Shown here in pieces: positions 17,650 to 27,769 of a stretch of 34,048 bases of DNA. The DNA is taken from assembly GCA_003263845.1 (NCBI GenBank), contig JYJN01000203.1, positions 1-34,048 of the forward strand. Direction: 5' to 3'. Under the pieces are notes generated by a model. It was not told the DNA's origin. It ran no database searches and saw only the letters and a program-made list of their open reading frames with translations. Position 1 is the first letter of the stretch. The number at the start of each line of letters is the position of its first letter. The stretch comes from Vibrio aestivus (GTDB taxonomy: Bacteria; Pseudomonadota; Gammaproteobacteria; Enterobacterales; Vibrionaceae). A program made the position numbers and the translations under genes.

Positions 17650-20424
17650 CTAGCCTAAATCGTAGTCTTTCGGTCTCAACTGAAACTCTTCAATCGACCC
17701 AATCTCTAGTCCCAAATCTAGAGGTGCGGCTTCGTGGTGCACATTACCTTGCGTATGCATGATTAGCCTATTGGCTGTTCGTGGTTTTAACTCATTGACA
17801 ACGAAACGTATCATGTCGCTACGACTCAAGTTTTTAAGCTCTTCGAGGACGCGTTGCCTTTGATTAAAGTTCTCGTCCTTGTTACCAATCGCCACCCATA
17901 GTCTTTGAGCACGTCCACGCAGGGTGGTATCTGGTGTTGCGATCTGATTCCAAAGACCGCGTTTACTGCTGTGCCACTGATATTCATTAAGCTCTAACAG
18001 TACCATGTAGAAAGCATTCAAAAATTCGTCGATTGAGCTAATAAGCTCCGAGGGCGCTGCGTTTGGTGACTGTACATAGAGCACAATACCTGGATGCTTA
18101 TTCAGCGGCATATTTCCCGTGCCAACCATATAGCCTAGTTGCTGTTTGGTTCTTATCTCATGGAAGAAAGTCGCGGACATCAAATGATTTGCAAGCGAAT
18201 ACAACGCGATGTTTCTAGGGGCGATATCTTCGCATTGGTAATAGACAACAATAGCGGAGTCTTCTTGATTGCAAATAACTTCTTTCTGGAAGGTTCCATT
18301 CTTGCCAAGCATAACCAAAGGTCGCAATGATTCTTCATAGCTTTGATCTTTGACGCGTAGCGCGTCTTTTAAAGTATTCCCAAGCGCGAGTGCTTCCTCT
18401 TTGTGCCAGTCACCATAAATAAACATCTCAACATGCAGCTCAGCCAAAATCTTGTCGACGAACGCGGCAAGTTCACCCACTTCTATATGTTCAAGCGCTT
18501 CTATCAATGCCGAATAAGGAGGGTTATTGGGTTGCAGGATCCCCGTCATAGCATTGAAAAGTTGGGAAATCGGGCGATCTTGCTCTGAGTTTAGCCAATT
18601 TCTCAATAATTGTTGCTTGATTGAATCAAAAGCGCGTTGAGCTAAACTCACGTGCGGAAAAACGGCTCAAAATGAGTTTGAGAAGTTCGGGTTGTTTTTG
18701 ACTAAAACCCGAAATGGTAAGAGTCACTCCTCCCTGATGGGCATAAAGGTTGTAGCCCATACCAGCGATTTCAGCTTGGTAAGTCTCTTCTGCTAAAGAG
18801 TCTAAAAACATCTCGACACAAAGCCTAGTCTTGACGATATTTTCTGCATTGGCAACGGCATGAGGGCTGTCGATAGCGACATACATGACCCCTTTAGGCA
18901 CACGAAATTGACTGTCTTGCAGATGCCACAATTTAAATCCAGATAGCTCTTCAATCACTTCAGGCGTATCGAGAGATTGCTGAATAGGCTTTGGATCGAG
19001 GTCGTAGCATATATAAGGGTTACGCTCTGGAAGAGAAAACTCGAGCTCAGTTTCTTTATTAAATCGTTCAATCTGTTTTGTAGAAAAGTGAGAAACAGAG
19101 TAGGGAGTATTATACCATTTCGCCTGTTTGTCGTGATTTCCCCCTTTGCAATCAGTACCATGCGCAGATTTTCAGGGGTGAAATAGCCAGACAGCTCTTC
19201 AAGTAGCGATGGATTGAAATCTTGCATCATATAGTCGCCATAAACGACATCTTCAGGTAGGTAATGCTGCATGTTCATTACTAAGTGACTGGCGAGATCT
19301 AAAGAGCGTGTTGGCTCTTGAAAACGAAATGCGGATTCGAGAACAGCCTGTTTCTCGTTATAGCGCCACTCGTCATACTCGTTTGAGGAAATCAAGTGAA
19401 TGTAATGAAAGACCGCCTGAGTAATCTCATCAATGTGCTCAATGCCTTCAAGTGTGAGTGCGCAGCTGATGCTAAATTCACGATAGTTACTGCCGGAAGT
19501 ACCACCGCCTGCCGATAAAGAGTTGATCCACCCTTTTTGCTTTAGCGCGATCATCAAGCTGCCAGGGCCTTCATAACCAAGTAAATGCGCAAAGTAGGAC
19601 AAAGGCTTACCTTTGTAATAGTCGTTTACGTTGGGTAGCGGAAAGGCTAACGTCAGCTTTCGAATATCCTTCACAGGCTCTACGTGGATCTTGATACCTG
19701 TGTGGTCTTGCGTTGTATAAGGGACAGTAATGGACTTCCCTTGAAGGCTTTGGTTGAGGACTGATGAAAATTTATCGGTAACGGCTTTAGTCATTTCCTC
19801 AATCGAGTGACTGCTCACTACGGTAAGAGTCATCAAATCAGCGGAATACTTAGTTTGATAGAAGCCTAAGATTTCGTTGCGAATAGTTTGCCCATTTCGA
19901 TCCCCAAGTGTCTCTAAGTTACCGACAGAGAACTTGGAGAAAGGGTGTTCTAGGTTGATGGTCTCTTTCAATACTTGATATAGACGTCGAGAGTCATCAT
20001 TCAATTTGAGTTTGTATTCAGATTCGACTGCTTGTCTTTCTTTGTCTAAAGATTCTTCGTTAAAAAGCGGGGCAGTAAAGAACTGACTGAAGCGGTCTAA
20101 ACTCTTAAAAAACGCATTAGGCGACACGTCAAAGAAGAAGCAAGTATGTTCTGTGCCCGTCCAAGCATTGTTACTGCCGCCGTGTTGACTAATATAGCTT
20201 TGAAATTCACCGACTTTAGGGTATTTTTCCGTTCCCAAAAAAAGCATGTGCTCTAAATAGTGTGCGAGACCTTCACGTTCAATAGGGTCATCGAAGTGCC
20301 CAACGTTGACGGCTAGAGCTGCCGCCGATTTTTGCGCATTACTGTCATGAACAATAAGTACCCTTAGACCATTGTCTAGCGTTAGGTATTTGTATTCATT
20401 ACTATCATTTGGGCTAAGGTGCAC
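17650..20424 (-). CDS. M16 (insulinase/pitrilysin-like) zinc peptidase (two apparent frameshifts)
   Basis: An inverzincin-type metallopeptidase of about 924 residues after repair. From the GTG start (VHLSPNDSNEYKYLTLDNGL) the zinc motif HYLEH lies at 55-59, and the third ligand is in ERQAVESEYKLK about 75-80 residues later. HGGSNNAWTGTEHTCFFFDV is a strong family signature, and the C-terminal half keeps the typical SATFFHEIRTKQQLGYMV substrate-groove segment. No signal peptide is visible, unlike E. coli pitrilysin, so it is probably cytoplasmic. The GTG at 20424 is chosen because TTGGAG precedes it; an ATG 16 codons upstream is in frame. Frame breaks: C5 at 19140-19144 should be C6 (restoring LIAKGGNHDKQAKWYNT), and A4 at 18628-18631 should be A3 (restoring SSTRFDSIKQQLL). 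The physiological substrate is unknown. Confidence 0.92.
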
Positions 20425-20579
20425 AGGTTTTCTCCAACGGTGAATTACCTTAAGTATGACTCTCATTAACAACGCTGCAAATTACAGCGCGAAGAAATCA
20501 GAGCGAAGACAGAGAAATTGAAACAGAATTTGTCTTTTTAATAGATTGTTAAGAATGTCGAGGTCTTTAGCAAGGTACT

Positions 20580-20588
20580 TGATATAAT
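20580..20588 (+). promoter_or_regulatory. Extended -10 promoter, likely for sixA
   Basis: TGATATAAT is a perfect extended -10 (TGnTATAAT). No good -35 lies at the usual distance, as is common with extended -10 sites. It would give a leader of about 85 bases before sixA. Confidence 0.5.
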
Positions 20589-20677
20589 TATTTTTAAGTA
20601 AATCAAAATCCTTACGTTGTTTGAGAGACTTTTAATCGGCAAAAAAGCTGAACTGTCGGTAAGTATAGGAATTAAAA

Positions 20678-21145
20678 ATGAAAATATACATCATGCGTCA
20701 CGGTGAAGCGGAACACTTTGCGGCGAGTGATTCAGAGCGAGCCCTTACTGCTCATGGCATCGACTGTTCGATTTCGGTCGCGAAGTCAGCGGCTCTCAAT
20801 GGTGCGCAAGAAATCGATAAGGTACTGGTTAGCCCTTATTTACGCGCTCAGCAAACGTGGCAAGCCATCGAATCCAACTTTGACACTAAAAGCGTTGAAA
20901 CGTGTGCAGATATTACGCCGTACGGTCAGGCGGAACAGGTCTTCGACTACGTAACGGCGCTAATCGATGTGGAAAAACTCAATTCGGTCATGCTCGTTTC
21001 TCACTTGCCTTTAGTGGGTTACCTAACCGCTGAGTTTGTACCAGACATGATTCCACCAATGTTCCCAACTTCTGGAATGATCTGTATCGAGTTTGATCCC
21101 GAAACGCAAAGTGGTCAAAAAGTCTGGCACTTGAACCCACAGTGA
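20678..21145 (+). CDS. sixA: Phosphohistidine phosphatase SixA
   Basis: SixA belongs to the histidine phosphatase superfamily and removes phosphate from histidine phosphotransfer proteins. In E. coli its reported targets are the ArcB HPt domain and the nitrogen-related phosphotransferase protein NPr. The 155-residue protein opens with the catalytic RHG motif at 7-9 (MKIYIMRHGEAEHF), with a second arginine in VSPYLRAQQTWQAI and the second histidine in LVSHLPLVGYL (H109). Length matches the family (161 in E. coli). AGGAATTAAAAATG gives a good ribosome-binding site. It stands alone, divergent from the M16 peptidase. A weak hairpin (TGAGC/GCTCA, 21187-21201) follows the stop and may be a poor terminator. 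Confidence 0.93.
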   Translation: MKIYIMRHGEAEHFAASDSERALTAHGIDCSISVAKSAALNGAQEIDKVLVSPYLRAQQTWQAIESNFDTKSVETCADITPYGQAEQVFDYVTALIDVEKLNSVMLVSHLPLVGYLTAEFVPDMIPPMFPTSGMICIEFDPETQSGQKVWHLNPQ

Positions 21146-21260
21146 TATTGATTCTGGTGGGTAATACGATGGCGTCGATCTTAATTTGAGCGAAAAGCTC
21201 ACTTTAGGGTAACTCTATGTTGCAGCGCCGTTTGTTAGCCAGAATTTTGACATATGACAG

Positions 21261-21276
21261 TGGACTGATATTTGCA
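21261..21276 (+). promoter_or_regulatory. Sigma-54 (-24/-12) promoter upstream of flhA
   Basis: TGGACTGATATTTGCA has the required GG (21262-21263), exactly ten bases, then GC (21274-21275), and agrees with TGGCACG-N4-TTGCA at the TGG, the G at position 7 and the whole TTGCA. It lies 50 bases before the flhA ATG. In Vibrio the flhA operon is a middle class of the flagellar hierarchy driven by RpoN and the activator FlrC. The site is seen; activation by FlrC is inferred. Confidence 0.8.
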
Positions 21277-21325
21277 TCTAGGTGCTACTGCCTGATTTAA
21301 GAACAAGACTACGACCCGTTAATCT

Positions 21326-23421
21326 ATGAAATTCTCCTTACCGTTTGCGGATAAGCTACCGCCTATCCCTCAGCGAGCAGTGCCAGCGATCGGTGCGCCA
21401 GTTATGGTACTGGCCACCTTGGGTATGGTTGTTCTTCCCATACCTGCATTCATACTGGATTTATCTTTTACCTTCAACATCGCGCTGTCGCTGGTGGTGT
21501 TACTCGTTACGGTATACACACGACGCCCTCTAGATTTTGCTGCGTTCCCAACGGTTCTCCTAATTGCAACACTATTGCGTTTGGCACTTAACGTTGCGTC
21601 TACCCGTGTCGTTTTACTTTATGGGCACGAGGGCCCCGGAGCCGCAGGTAGTGTGATTGAAGCGTTCGGTAACGTCGTAATTGGTGGTAACTACGCGGTT
21701 GGTTTGGTCGTGTTCCTCATCTTAATGATCATTAACTTTATGGTTGTGACCAAGGGTGCAGGGCGTATTTCGGAAGTGAGCGCTCGATTTACGTTGGATG
21801 CGTTACCCGGTAAACAGATGGCAATCGATGCGATTTAAACGCCGGCCTAATTGACCAAGACCAAGCGAGAGTTCGTCGTTTTGAAGTGACCAAAGAAGCC
21901 GACTTCTACGGTTCTATGGATGGTGCGTCTAAGTTCGTAAAAGGGGATGCCATAGCGGGTATATTGATTCTTTTCATCAACATTATTGGTGGACTGACCA
22001 TAGGTATGGCTCAGTACGGCCTCGGGTTCGGTGAAGCGATTCAAATCTATACTTTGCTAACGATTGGTGATGGCTTAGTTGCTCAGATCCCATCATTACT
22101 ATTGTCTATCGGCGCCGCAATTATGGTGACGAGACAGAACACCGACGAAGATATGGGGCAGCAGCTTAGGTTCCAAATGTTCGACAACCCGAAAGCGTTG
22201 TTGATCACAGCATGTATCTTAGGTGTGATGGGTATTGTTCCGGGAATGCCACATTTTTCATTCTTGTTCCTAGCGATACTTGCTGGAGGCGGTGCGTATT
22301 GGTTGACACGTAAACAGAAGAAAGCCAAAGAAGATGAGAAGAATTTACCTGCAACGACAGAGCAGGAAGCCGCTCCGCAGAAAGAGCTGTCTTGGGATGA
22401 CGTTCAGCCAGTAGACATCATCGGCCTAGAAGTGGGCTATCGACTTATCCCACTGGTAGATAGAGACCAAGGTGGCGAGCTGCTTGAAAGGGTGAAAGGG
22501 GTTCGTAAAAAGCTCTCGCAAGATTTCGGCTTCTTGATACCAGCAGTACATATTCGAGATAACTTAGAACTGACTCCAAACAGTTACCGCATTACTTTGA
22601 TGGGGGTTGCGGTAGGTGAAGCCGAAATTAGACCAGACCAAGAGCTTGCGATTAACCCAGGACAAGTCTACGGCATGATTGAAGGGGAGCCGACAATCGA
22701 CCCAGCATTTGGGTTGGAAGCTGTCTGGATTCGAGAGGAGCAGCGCGAACATGCGCAAGCACTGGGCTATACTGTAGTCGATTCTTCAACGGTATTGGCC
22801 ACGCACCTTAGCCAGTTGTTAACCAATAATGCGTCGCAGCTAATAGGCCATGAAGAGGTACAAAACCTGCTTGAAATGTTGGGTAGGTCAACGCCGAAAC
22901 TGGTTGAGAACTTTGTACCCGATCAACTGCAATTGGGTGTGGTGGTTAAAGTGCTTCAGAACCTGTTAAACGAAGCGATTCCAATTCGAGACATTCGTAC
23001 GATTGTTCAAACGTTGTCGGAATATTCATCAAAGAGTCAAGAACCCGACATTTTGACTGCGGCGGTCCGGATATCGCTCAAGCGATTAATTGTTCAAGAA
23101 ATCAATGGTATAGAGCCTGAATTGCCAGTGATTACTTTGATCCCTGAGCTGGAACAAATTTTGCATCAAACAATGCAGGCTTCTGGTGGGGAATCCGCCG
23201 GAATTGAGCCGGGGCTAGCGGAGAGGCTACAAGCGTCATTGAGCCAGGCGACGCAAGAGCAAGAACTGAAAGGCGAGCCTGCAGTTCTGCTTACATCAGG
23301 TGTCTTGCGCTCTACCTTAGCCAAGTTTGTGAAGAACACGATCCCTTCGTTAAGAGTGCTTTCTTACCAAGAGATCCCCGACGAGAAACAGATTCGAATT
23401 GTTCAGGCAGTAGGGAACTAG
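21326..23421 (+). CDS. flhA: Flagellar export gate protein FlhA (one apparent frameshift)
   Basis: FlhA is the large integral-membrane component of the flagellar type III export gate and, through its cytoplasmic domain, docks export chaperones and substrates. The N-terminal half has about eight hydrophobic helices, and the family signature FPTVLLIATLLRLALNVAST sits at about residue 72-91. The C-terminal cytoplasmic domain starts near residue 330 and ends with SLRVLSYQEIPDEKQIRIV. The frame breaks at 21832, where GATGCGATTT should read GATGCGGATTT. This restores QMAIDADLNAGLIDQDQARV, a well conserved loop, and gives about 698 residues. A sigma-54-type promoter lies upstream. It is first of the flhA-flhF-flhG-fliA-che series. 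Confidence 0.95.
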
Positions 23422-23468
23422 GCGAGAGCCAAAGGACTGCTTAAGCGATGAAATAACGGACAGCTACT

Positions 23469-24962
23469 TTGAAAATTAAACGATTTTTTGCCAAGGACAT
23501 GCGTACCGCCCTTCTTCAAGTGAAAGAAGAACTTGGGGTGGATGCCGTTATTATGTCCAACAAAAAAGTTGCTGGTGGAGTAGAGATTGTTGCAGCCGTT
23601 GATGGGGAGCAAGCAGGAAAGCGTGCTTCCAGTAGCTACAACTCGCAGCCGCGAACTCAACATCAGAAGACCAGCAGTTACACGCAAGCCGCTTCTGCTG
23701 CCAAACCTTCCCAACGCGAGATCGATGATGATCGCGTTAGCCTTCAGTCTAGCGCAGACAATGGTCGTTCAATGACCAAGCGTTTTGCCAACATGCTCAA
23801 GCAGTACAGTAATGGCGCGAGTGAAGCAGAATCCGATCATCGCGCAGAGAATGAAGATTCTTTGTCGGCTTTGCTAAAAAGGCAAAATGAATCTCGTGGT
23901 GGTCGTTCAAATGATGTGAGCATAAATCAAGATTCACCACTTGCTAAATTGATTGCTGAAGATCGCCGTGTAGAGCGTCCTGCACCACGTTTGGACCCTA
24001 CCCGCTATGATAGGCAGCGTAACAACGACAGCGCGTTAAATGGGGCAGAACTTGAGGAAATGAAAGAAGAGATGACATCTATTCGTCGCCTTCTTGAGCA
24101 TCAGGTTTCTGGACTCATGTGGCAAGAAGTGGAGCGCCGCGAGCCCTTACGTGCAATGCTAATCAAACGCCTAGAGAGAATGGGCGTTTCTGCCGAGCTA
24201 GCAGATCAGCTCGCTTGTTACATTCCAGAAGACACGCCGCCAACGAAAGCTTGGAAAGCTTTGCTTGGCTTAGTGGCAGATCAAATTCCAGTAACAAAAC
24301 AAGATATTTTGAAGCGCGGTGGTGTTGTCGCACTGCTCGGCCCTACTGGGGTGGGCAAAACGACCACGGTCGCGAAGCTTGCGGCAAGAGCTGCAATGGA
24401 GTACGGGGCAGACAACGTTGCGTTAGTGACAACGGATACTTACCGTATCGGCGCCCAAGAGCAGTTGTCGATTTACGGACGAATTATGGGTTGTCCTGTA
24501 AGAGTTGCTAAAGATTCCAACGAGTTAGCCGATGTAATCTATCAGTTACGTAATAGAAGGCTTGTATTGGTCGATACGGCGGGTATGGGGCAGCGAGATG
24601 TACGCTTGTCAGAACAGCTTGATACCCTAATGCAAGAAAGTGGTGAAGTGATCCATAGCTACCTCGTATTACCGGCTACAGCGCAACGAAAAGTACTTCA
24701 AGAAACCATTGAACATTTTAGACGCATTCCGCTTTCAGGATGCATCATGACCAAACTTGATGAGTCACTCAGCTTAGGCGAATTTGTCAGCGTAGTGGTT
24801 CAAAATGCATTGCCAGTCGCGTATATCGCGAATGGCCAACGTGTTCCTGAGGACATTGTCATTGCTCAACCGAAATATATGGTGGCAAAGGCGAATGAAT
24901 TATTAGAGAAGTCGACAGAAAATGAACCTCACTTCTGGAATAGCGAATCAGAAGGGTTCTAG
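23469..24962 (+). CDS. flhF: Flagellar placement GTPase FlhF
   Basis: FlhF is an SRP-type GTPase that directs flagellar assembly to the cell pole. In 497 residues, the N-terminal domain (MKIKRFFAKDMRTALLQVKE) is followed by a long, polar, poorly conserved basic linker (about 50-200), and then the NG domain: P-loop GPTGVGKTTTVAKLA at 291-305, TTDTYRIGAQEQL, DTAGMGQRD at about 367-375 and TKLDESLSLGEFV at about 427-439. The start is TTG; MKIKRFFAKDM is the family N-terminus, so I accept it though the ribosome-binding site is weak. It lies 47 bases after flhA and 13 before flhG, so it is co-transcribed. The gene is intact. Confidence 0.97.
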   Translation: MKIKRFFAKDMRTALLQVKEELGVDAVIMSNKKVAGGVEIVAAVDGEQAGKRASSSYNSQPRTQHQKTSSYTQAASAAKPSQREIDDDRVSLQSSADNGRSMTKRFANMLKQYSNGASEAESDHRAENEDSLSALLKRQNESRGGRSNDVSINQDSPLAKLIAEDRRVERPAPRLDPTRYDRQRNNDSALNGAELEEMKEEMTSIRRLLEHQVSGLMWQEVERREPLRAMLIKRLERMGVSAELADQLACYIPEDTPPTKAWKALLGLVADQIPVTKQDILKRGGVVALLGPTGVGKTTTVAKLAARAAMEYGADNVALVTTDTYRIGAQEQLSIYGRIMGCPVRVAKDSNELADVIYQLRNRRLVLVDTAGMGQRDVRLSEQLDTLMQESGEVIHSYLVLPATAQRKVLQETIEHFRRIPLSGCIMTKLDESLSLGEFVSVVVQNALPVAYIANGQRVPEDIVIAQPKYMVAKANELLEKSTENEPHFWNSESEGF

Positions 24963-24975
24963 GCGGCGGACAACT

Positions 24976-25862
24976 ATGACAAAGAATATGATACAAGACC
25001 AAGCAAGCGGATTACGCCGCCTTACCAAACCTTCATTGACTAAGGTTATCTCGGTTACCGGGGTAAAGGTGGAGTTGGTAAATCTAACGTTACCTTGGGT
25101 ATGGCTATTTGCATGGCTCGCCAAGGCAAAAAGGTGATGGTACTGGATGCCGACCTTGGCTTGGCAAACGTTGATGTAATGCTCGGTATTCGTCCAAAAC
25201 GTAACCTTGGACATGTGCTAGCGGGTGAATGTGACCTGAAAGATGCGATTGTTGAAGGGCCGCATGGTATCAGAATTATACCAGCGACCTCAGGTACACA
25301 ATCCATGACGGAACTGAGTCATGCTCAACACGTTGGTTTAATTCGAGCATTTGGCAGTCTTGAAGATGAAATGGATGTGCTTTTAATCGATACAGCAGCT
25401 GGTATTTCTGATATGGTTGTCAGTTTTTCGCGTGCTGCTCAGGATGTTGTTGTTGTGGTATGCGATGAACCAACATCGATCACTGATGCATATGCGTTAA
25501 TCAAGCTGTTGAGTAAGGATCATCAAGTCCAACGTTTTAAAATTGTTGCAAATATGGTCAGAAGCTACCGAGAAGGTCGAGAATTGTTTGCAAAATTGAC
25601 GTTGGTCACAGAGCGATTCTTGAATGTGAGCCTTGAACTCGTAGCATGTATTCCATTGGATGATAAAGTTCGTCAAGCAGTTAAGAAACAAAAGATTGTC
25701 GTGGATGCATTTCCTCGCTCACCAGCTTCACTTGCTATTGGCTCACTCGCAAATAAAGCGATGACTTGGCCAATACCTAAAGTACCGAGTGGACATTTAG
25801 AGTTTTTTGTCGAACGCTTATTGAATAGAACTGAGAGTTTAGGGGAACCGTTTGGTGAATAA
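24976..25862 (+). CDS. flhG: Flagellar number regulator FlhG/FleN (MinD-like ATPase, one apparent frameshift)
   Basis: FlhG is a ParA/MinD-type ATPase that limits polar flagella to one by restraining FlhF and the master activator FlrA; its polar localisation in Vibrio depends on HubP. The start is ATG 24976 (MTKNMIQDQASGLRRLTKPS), carrying an N-terminal DQASGLR activation motif. The deviant Walker A (GGKGGVGKS) is broken by a missing G in the run at 25060-25063; restoring five Gs gives VISVTGGKGGVGKSNVTLGM. Downstream are VLDADLGLANVDVMLG, LLIDTAAGISDMV and a C-terminal amphipathic helix (LEFFVERLLNR). The repaired length of 295 residues equals that of family members. The last codons overlap fliA. 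Confidence 0.95.
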
Positions 25863-26586
25863 AGCGCTCACTTACGATCAATATGCTAACCAAAATAGCC
25901 AGAAGGCTTTTTTGGAGAAGTACTCTGTATTGGTCAAACGTATCGCGCATCACTTACTTGGACGTTTACCACCGAGTGTTCAAGTTGAAGACTTGATACA
26001 AGCGGGCATGATCGGGCTCTTAGAAGCTCAAAAGAATTATGACGGAAGTAAGGGTGCAAGCTTCGATACCTACGCGGGTATACGAATTCGCGGTGCTATG
26101 CTTGACGATATACGCCGTGGTGACTGGGTACCTCGTTCAGTGCACAGAAACAACCGAGAAATTAATCAGGCAATCTCTATCCTGGAAGGTGAGCTTAATC
26201 GCGATCCAACTGATGCAGAGGTCGCTAAACATCTAGGAATGTCCTTAGAACAATATCATACAGCGTTAACTGACATAAATTGTTCTAAGCTAGTAGGTAT
26301 AGAAGACTTAGGCGTATCTGATGATGTTATTGCCCCAGTGGATGAAGAAGAGAACAGTCCATTCAAGGGGGTAGCGGATGAAATATTTCGCAAAGCTTTG
26401 GTAGAGTCGATAAAATCTCTACCTGAGAGAGAAGCGTTGGTTCTCTCTCTTTACTACGACGAAGAGTTAAACTTAAAAGAAATTGGCGAAGTTATTGGTG
26501 TCAGTGAATCTCGCGTGAGCCAAATTCTGAGTCAATCAATGCAGCGTCTGCGCACTAAACTAAGTGCTTGGACACAACCTGACTAA
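25855..26586 (+). CDS. fliA: Flagellar sigma factor 28 (FliA)
   Basis: FliA directs RNA polymerase to late flagellar and chemotaxis promoters and is held by the anti-sigma factor FlgM until the hook is complete. In 243 residues, region 2 is clear (PPSVQVEDLIQAGMIGLLEA, FDTYAGIRIRGAMLDDIRRG, DWVPRSV) and region 4 ends the protein (LPEREALVLSLYYDEELNLK, IGVSESRVSQILSQSMQRLR). I choose GTG 25855, which gives MNKALTYDQ as in other Vibrio FliA proteins, with AGGGGA upstream. A TTG one codon earlier is possible. The start overlaps the flhG stop by 8 bases, so translation is likely coupled. The gene is intact. Confidence 0.95.
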   Translation: MNKALTYDQYANQNSQKAFLEKYSVLVKRIAHHLLGRLPPSVQVEDLIQAGMIGLLEAQKNYDGSKGASFDTYAGIRIRGAMLDDIRRGDWVPRSVHRNNREINQAISILEGELNRDPTDAEVAKHLGMSLEQYHTALTDINCSKLVGIEDLGVSDDVIAPVDEEENSPFKGVADEIFRKALVESIKSLPEREALVLSLYYDEELNLKEIGEVIGVSESRVSQILSQSMQRLRTKLSAWTQPD

Positions 26587-26608
26587 ATACACTGACATAG
26601 AACTCAGT

Positions 26609-26613
26609 GGAGG
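26609..26613 (+). promoter_or_regulatory. cheY: Ribosome-binding site that fixes the cheY start
   Basis: GGAGG stands five bases before TTG 26619. The in-frame GTG at 26607 overlaps the upstream edge of this site and has no Shine-Dalgarno of its own, so TTG is the likelier start codon. Confidence 0.7.
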
Positions 26614-26618
26614 CAATT

Positions 26619-26999
26619 TTGAATAAAAACATGAAGATACTTATTGTTGATGACTTTTCAACAATGCGCCGTATTGTAAAGAATCTACTTCGTGATTTGG
26701 GCTTTAACAACACCCAAGAAGCTGATGATGGTCTAACTGCGTTGCCAATGTTAAAGAAAGGCGAATTTGATTTCGTTGTTACGGATTGGAACATGCCAGG
26801 AATGCAGGGAATTGATCTGCTAAAGAACATCCGTGCAGACGATGAGCTAAAGCATCTACCCGTACTGATGATCACAGCAGAAGCTAAGCGCGAGCAGATT
26901 ATTGAAGCGGCCCAAGCCGGGGTTAATGGGTACATCGTTAAGCCATTCACTGCTGCGACTCTAAAAGAAAAATTAGACAAAATTTTTGAGCGTTTATAA
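26619..26999 (+). CDS. cheY: Chemotaxis response regulator CheY
   Basis: CheY carries phosphate from CheA to the flagellar switch. It is a stand-alone receiver domain of 126 residues starting MNKNMKILIVDDFSTMRRIV; the acidic pair is in VDD, the phosphorylated aspartate (D56) in VVTDWNMPGMQGIDLLK, the switch threonine in LMITAEAKREQI and the conserved lysine in GYIVKPFTAATL. It closely resembles V. cholerae CheY3, the copy that drives motor switching among several. It lies 32 bases after fliA and just before cheZ. The gene is intact. Confidence 0.96.
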   Translation: MNKNMKILIVDDFSTMRRIVKNLLRDLGFNNTQEADDGLTALPMLKKGEFDFVVTDWNMPGMQGIDLLKNIRADDELKHLPVLMITAEAKREQIIEAAQAGVNGYIVKPFTAATLKEKLDKIFERL

Positions 27000-27041
27000 G
27001 TCAAATTGACAATTTAATGGGCGTAGAAAGGCCATTTCAGG

Positions 27042-27760
27042 ATGATTTCATTAGAACAGGCAAAACAGCTAGTTGAACTACTAGAGCAAGGTCAGCAAGA
27101 AGAGGCAGACTCTCTTGTTAAATCGATCTATGTAGACGCTGGCAATCCAATGCTACAAGAAATAGGGACATTGACCCGCGATTTACACGACTCTCTTAAG
27201 CAGTTCAATCTCGAAGAGCGTATGACAGAAATCGCGAACGATGAAATCCCTGACGCGCGCGACCGTCTTCAATATGTCATTGACAAAACTGAGGTTGCAG
27301 CGAACAAGACCATGGATGCGGTTGAGCGTTGCATGCCTATGGCTGATAGCCTTCATGACTGTTTACTCCAAGTTCGTCCTCAATGGAATGAACTGATGCA
27401 TGGTCGTATCGAACTTACCGAGTTTAAAGCGCTCTGCCATCGTATTGATGGTTTGTTGGAACAGGTTGAAGGCGATAGCTCTGAGCTGCGTATCAGCTGA
27501 CCGAAATTTTAATGGCGCAGGACTTCCAAGACTTAACAGGGCAAATTATTCGTCGTGTAATTACCTTGGTTAACGAAGTCGAAGATCGATTAGTGCAGAT
27601 ACTGACCGCATTTGGGTCACAACAATTAGAAGAAATACCAGATAACAAGAACAAAGCATCTACTGAAGCGGAAGGGCCGATCCTCAACGCTGAAGAGCGC
27701 ACGGATGCGGTGTCGTCACAAGACGAAGTCGATGACTTATTATCAAGTCTTGGGTTTTAG
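27042..27760 (+). CDS. cheZ: CheY phosphatase CheZ (one apparent frameshift)
   Basis: CheZ speeds the loss of phosphate from CheY-P. The long helical N-terminal part (MISLEQAKQLVELLEQGQQE) leads to the catalytic helix LMAQDFQDLTGQIIRRVITL, with the Asp and Gln of QDFQDLTGQ corresponding to E. coli D143 and Q147. The last residues, SQDEVDDLLSSLGF, are the tethered CheY-binding peptide. The frame breaks at 27492-27493: CGTATCAGCTG lacks one base before CAGCTG, and restoring it gives SSELR-x-QLTEILMAQDF with x Ser or Asn. The repaired length is 239 residues. It is the one break not clearly in a homopolymer. cheA follows after 9 bases. Confidence 0.93.
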
Positions 27761-27769
27761 GGGTAACGT

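Noticed and set aside
21326..21838. Programmed frameshift in flhA
   Set aside because: No slippery heptamer or stimulating pseudoknot is evident, and the same kind of one-base loss occurs in many unrelated genes here.
24922..25137. Separate small protein at the flhF-flhG junction
   Set aside because: It is the true flhG N-terminus read through the frameshift, with a false start inside flhF.
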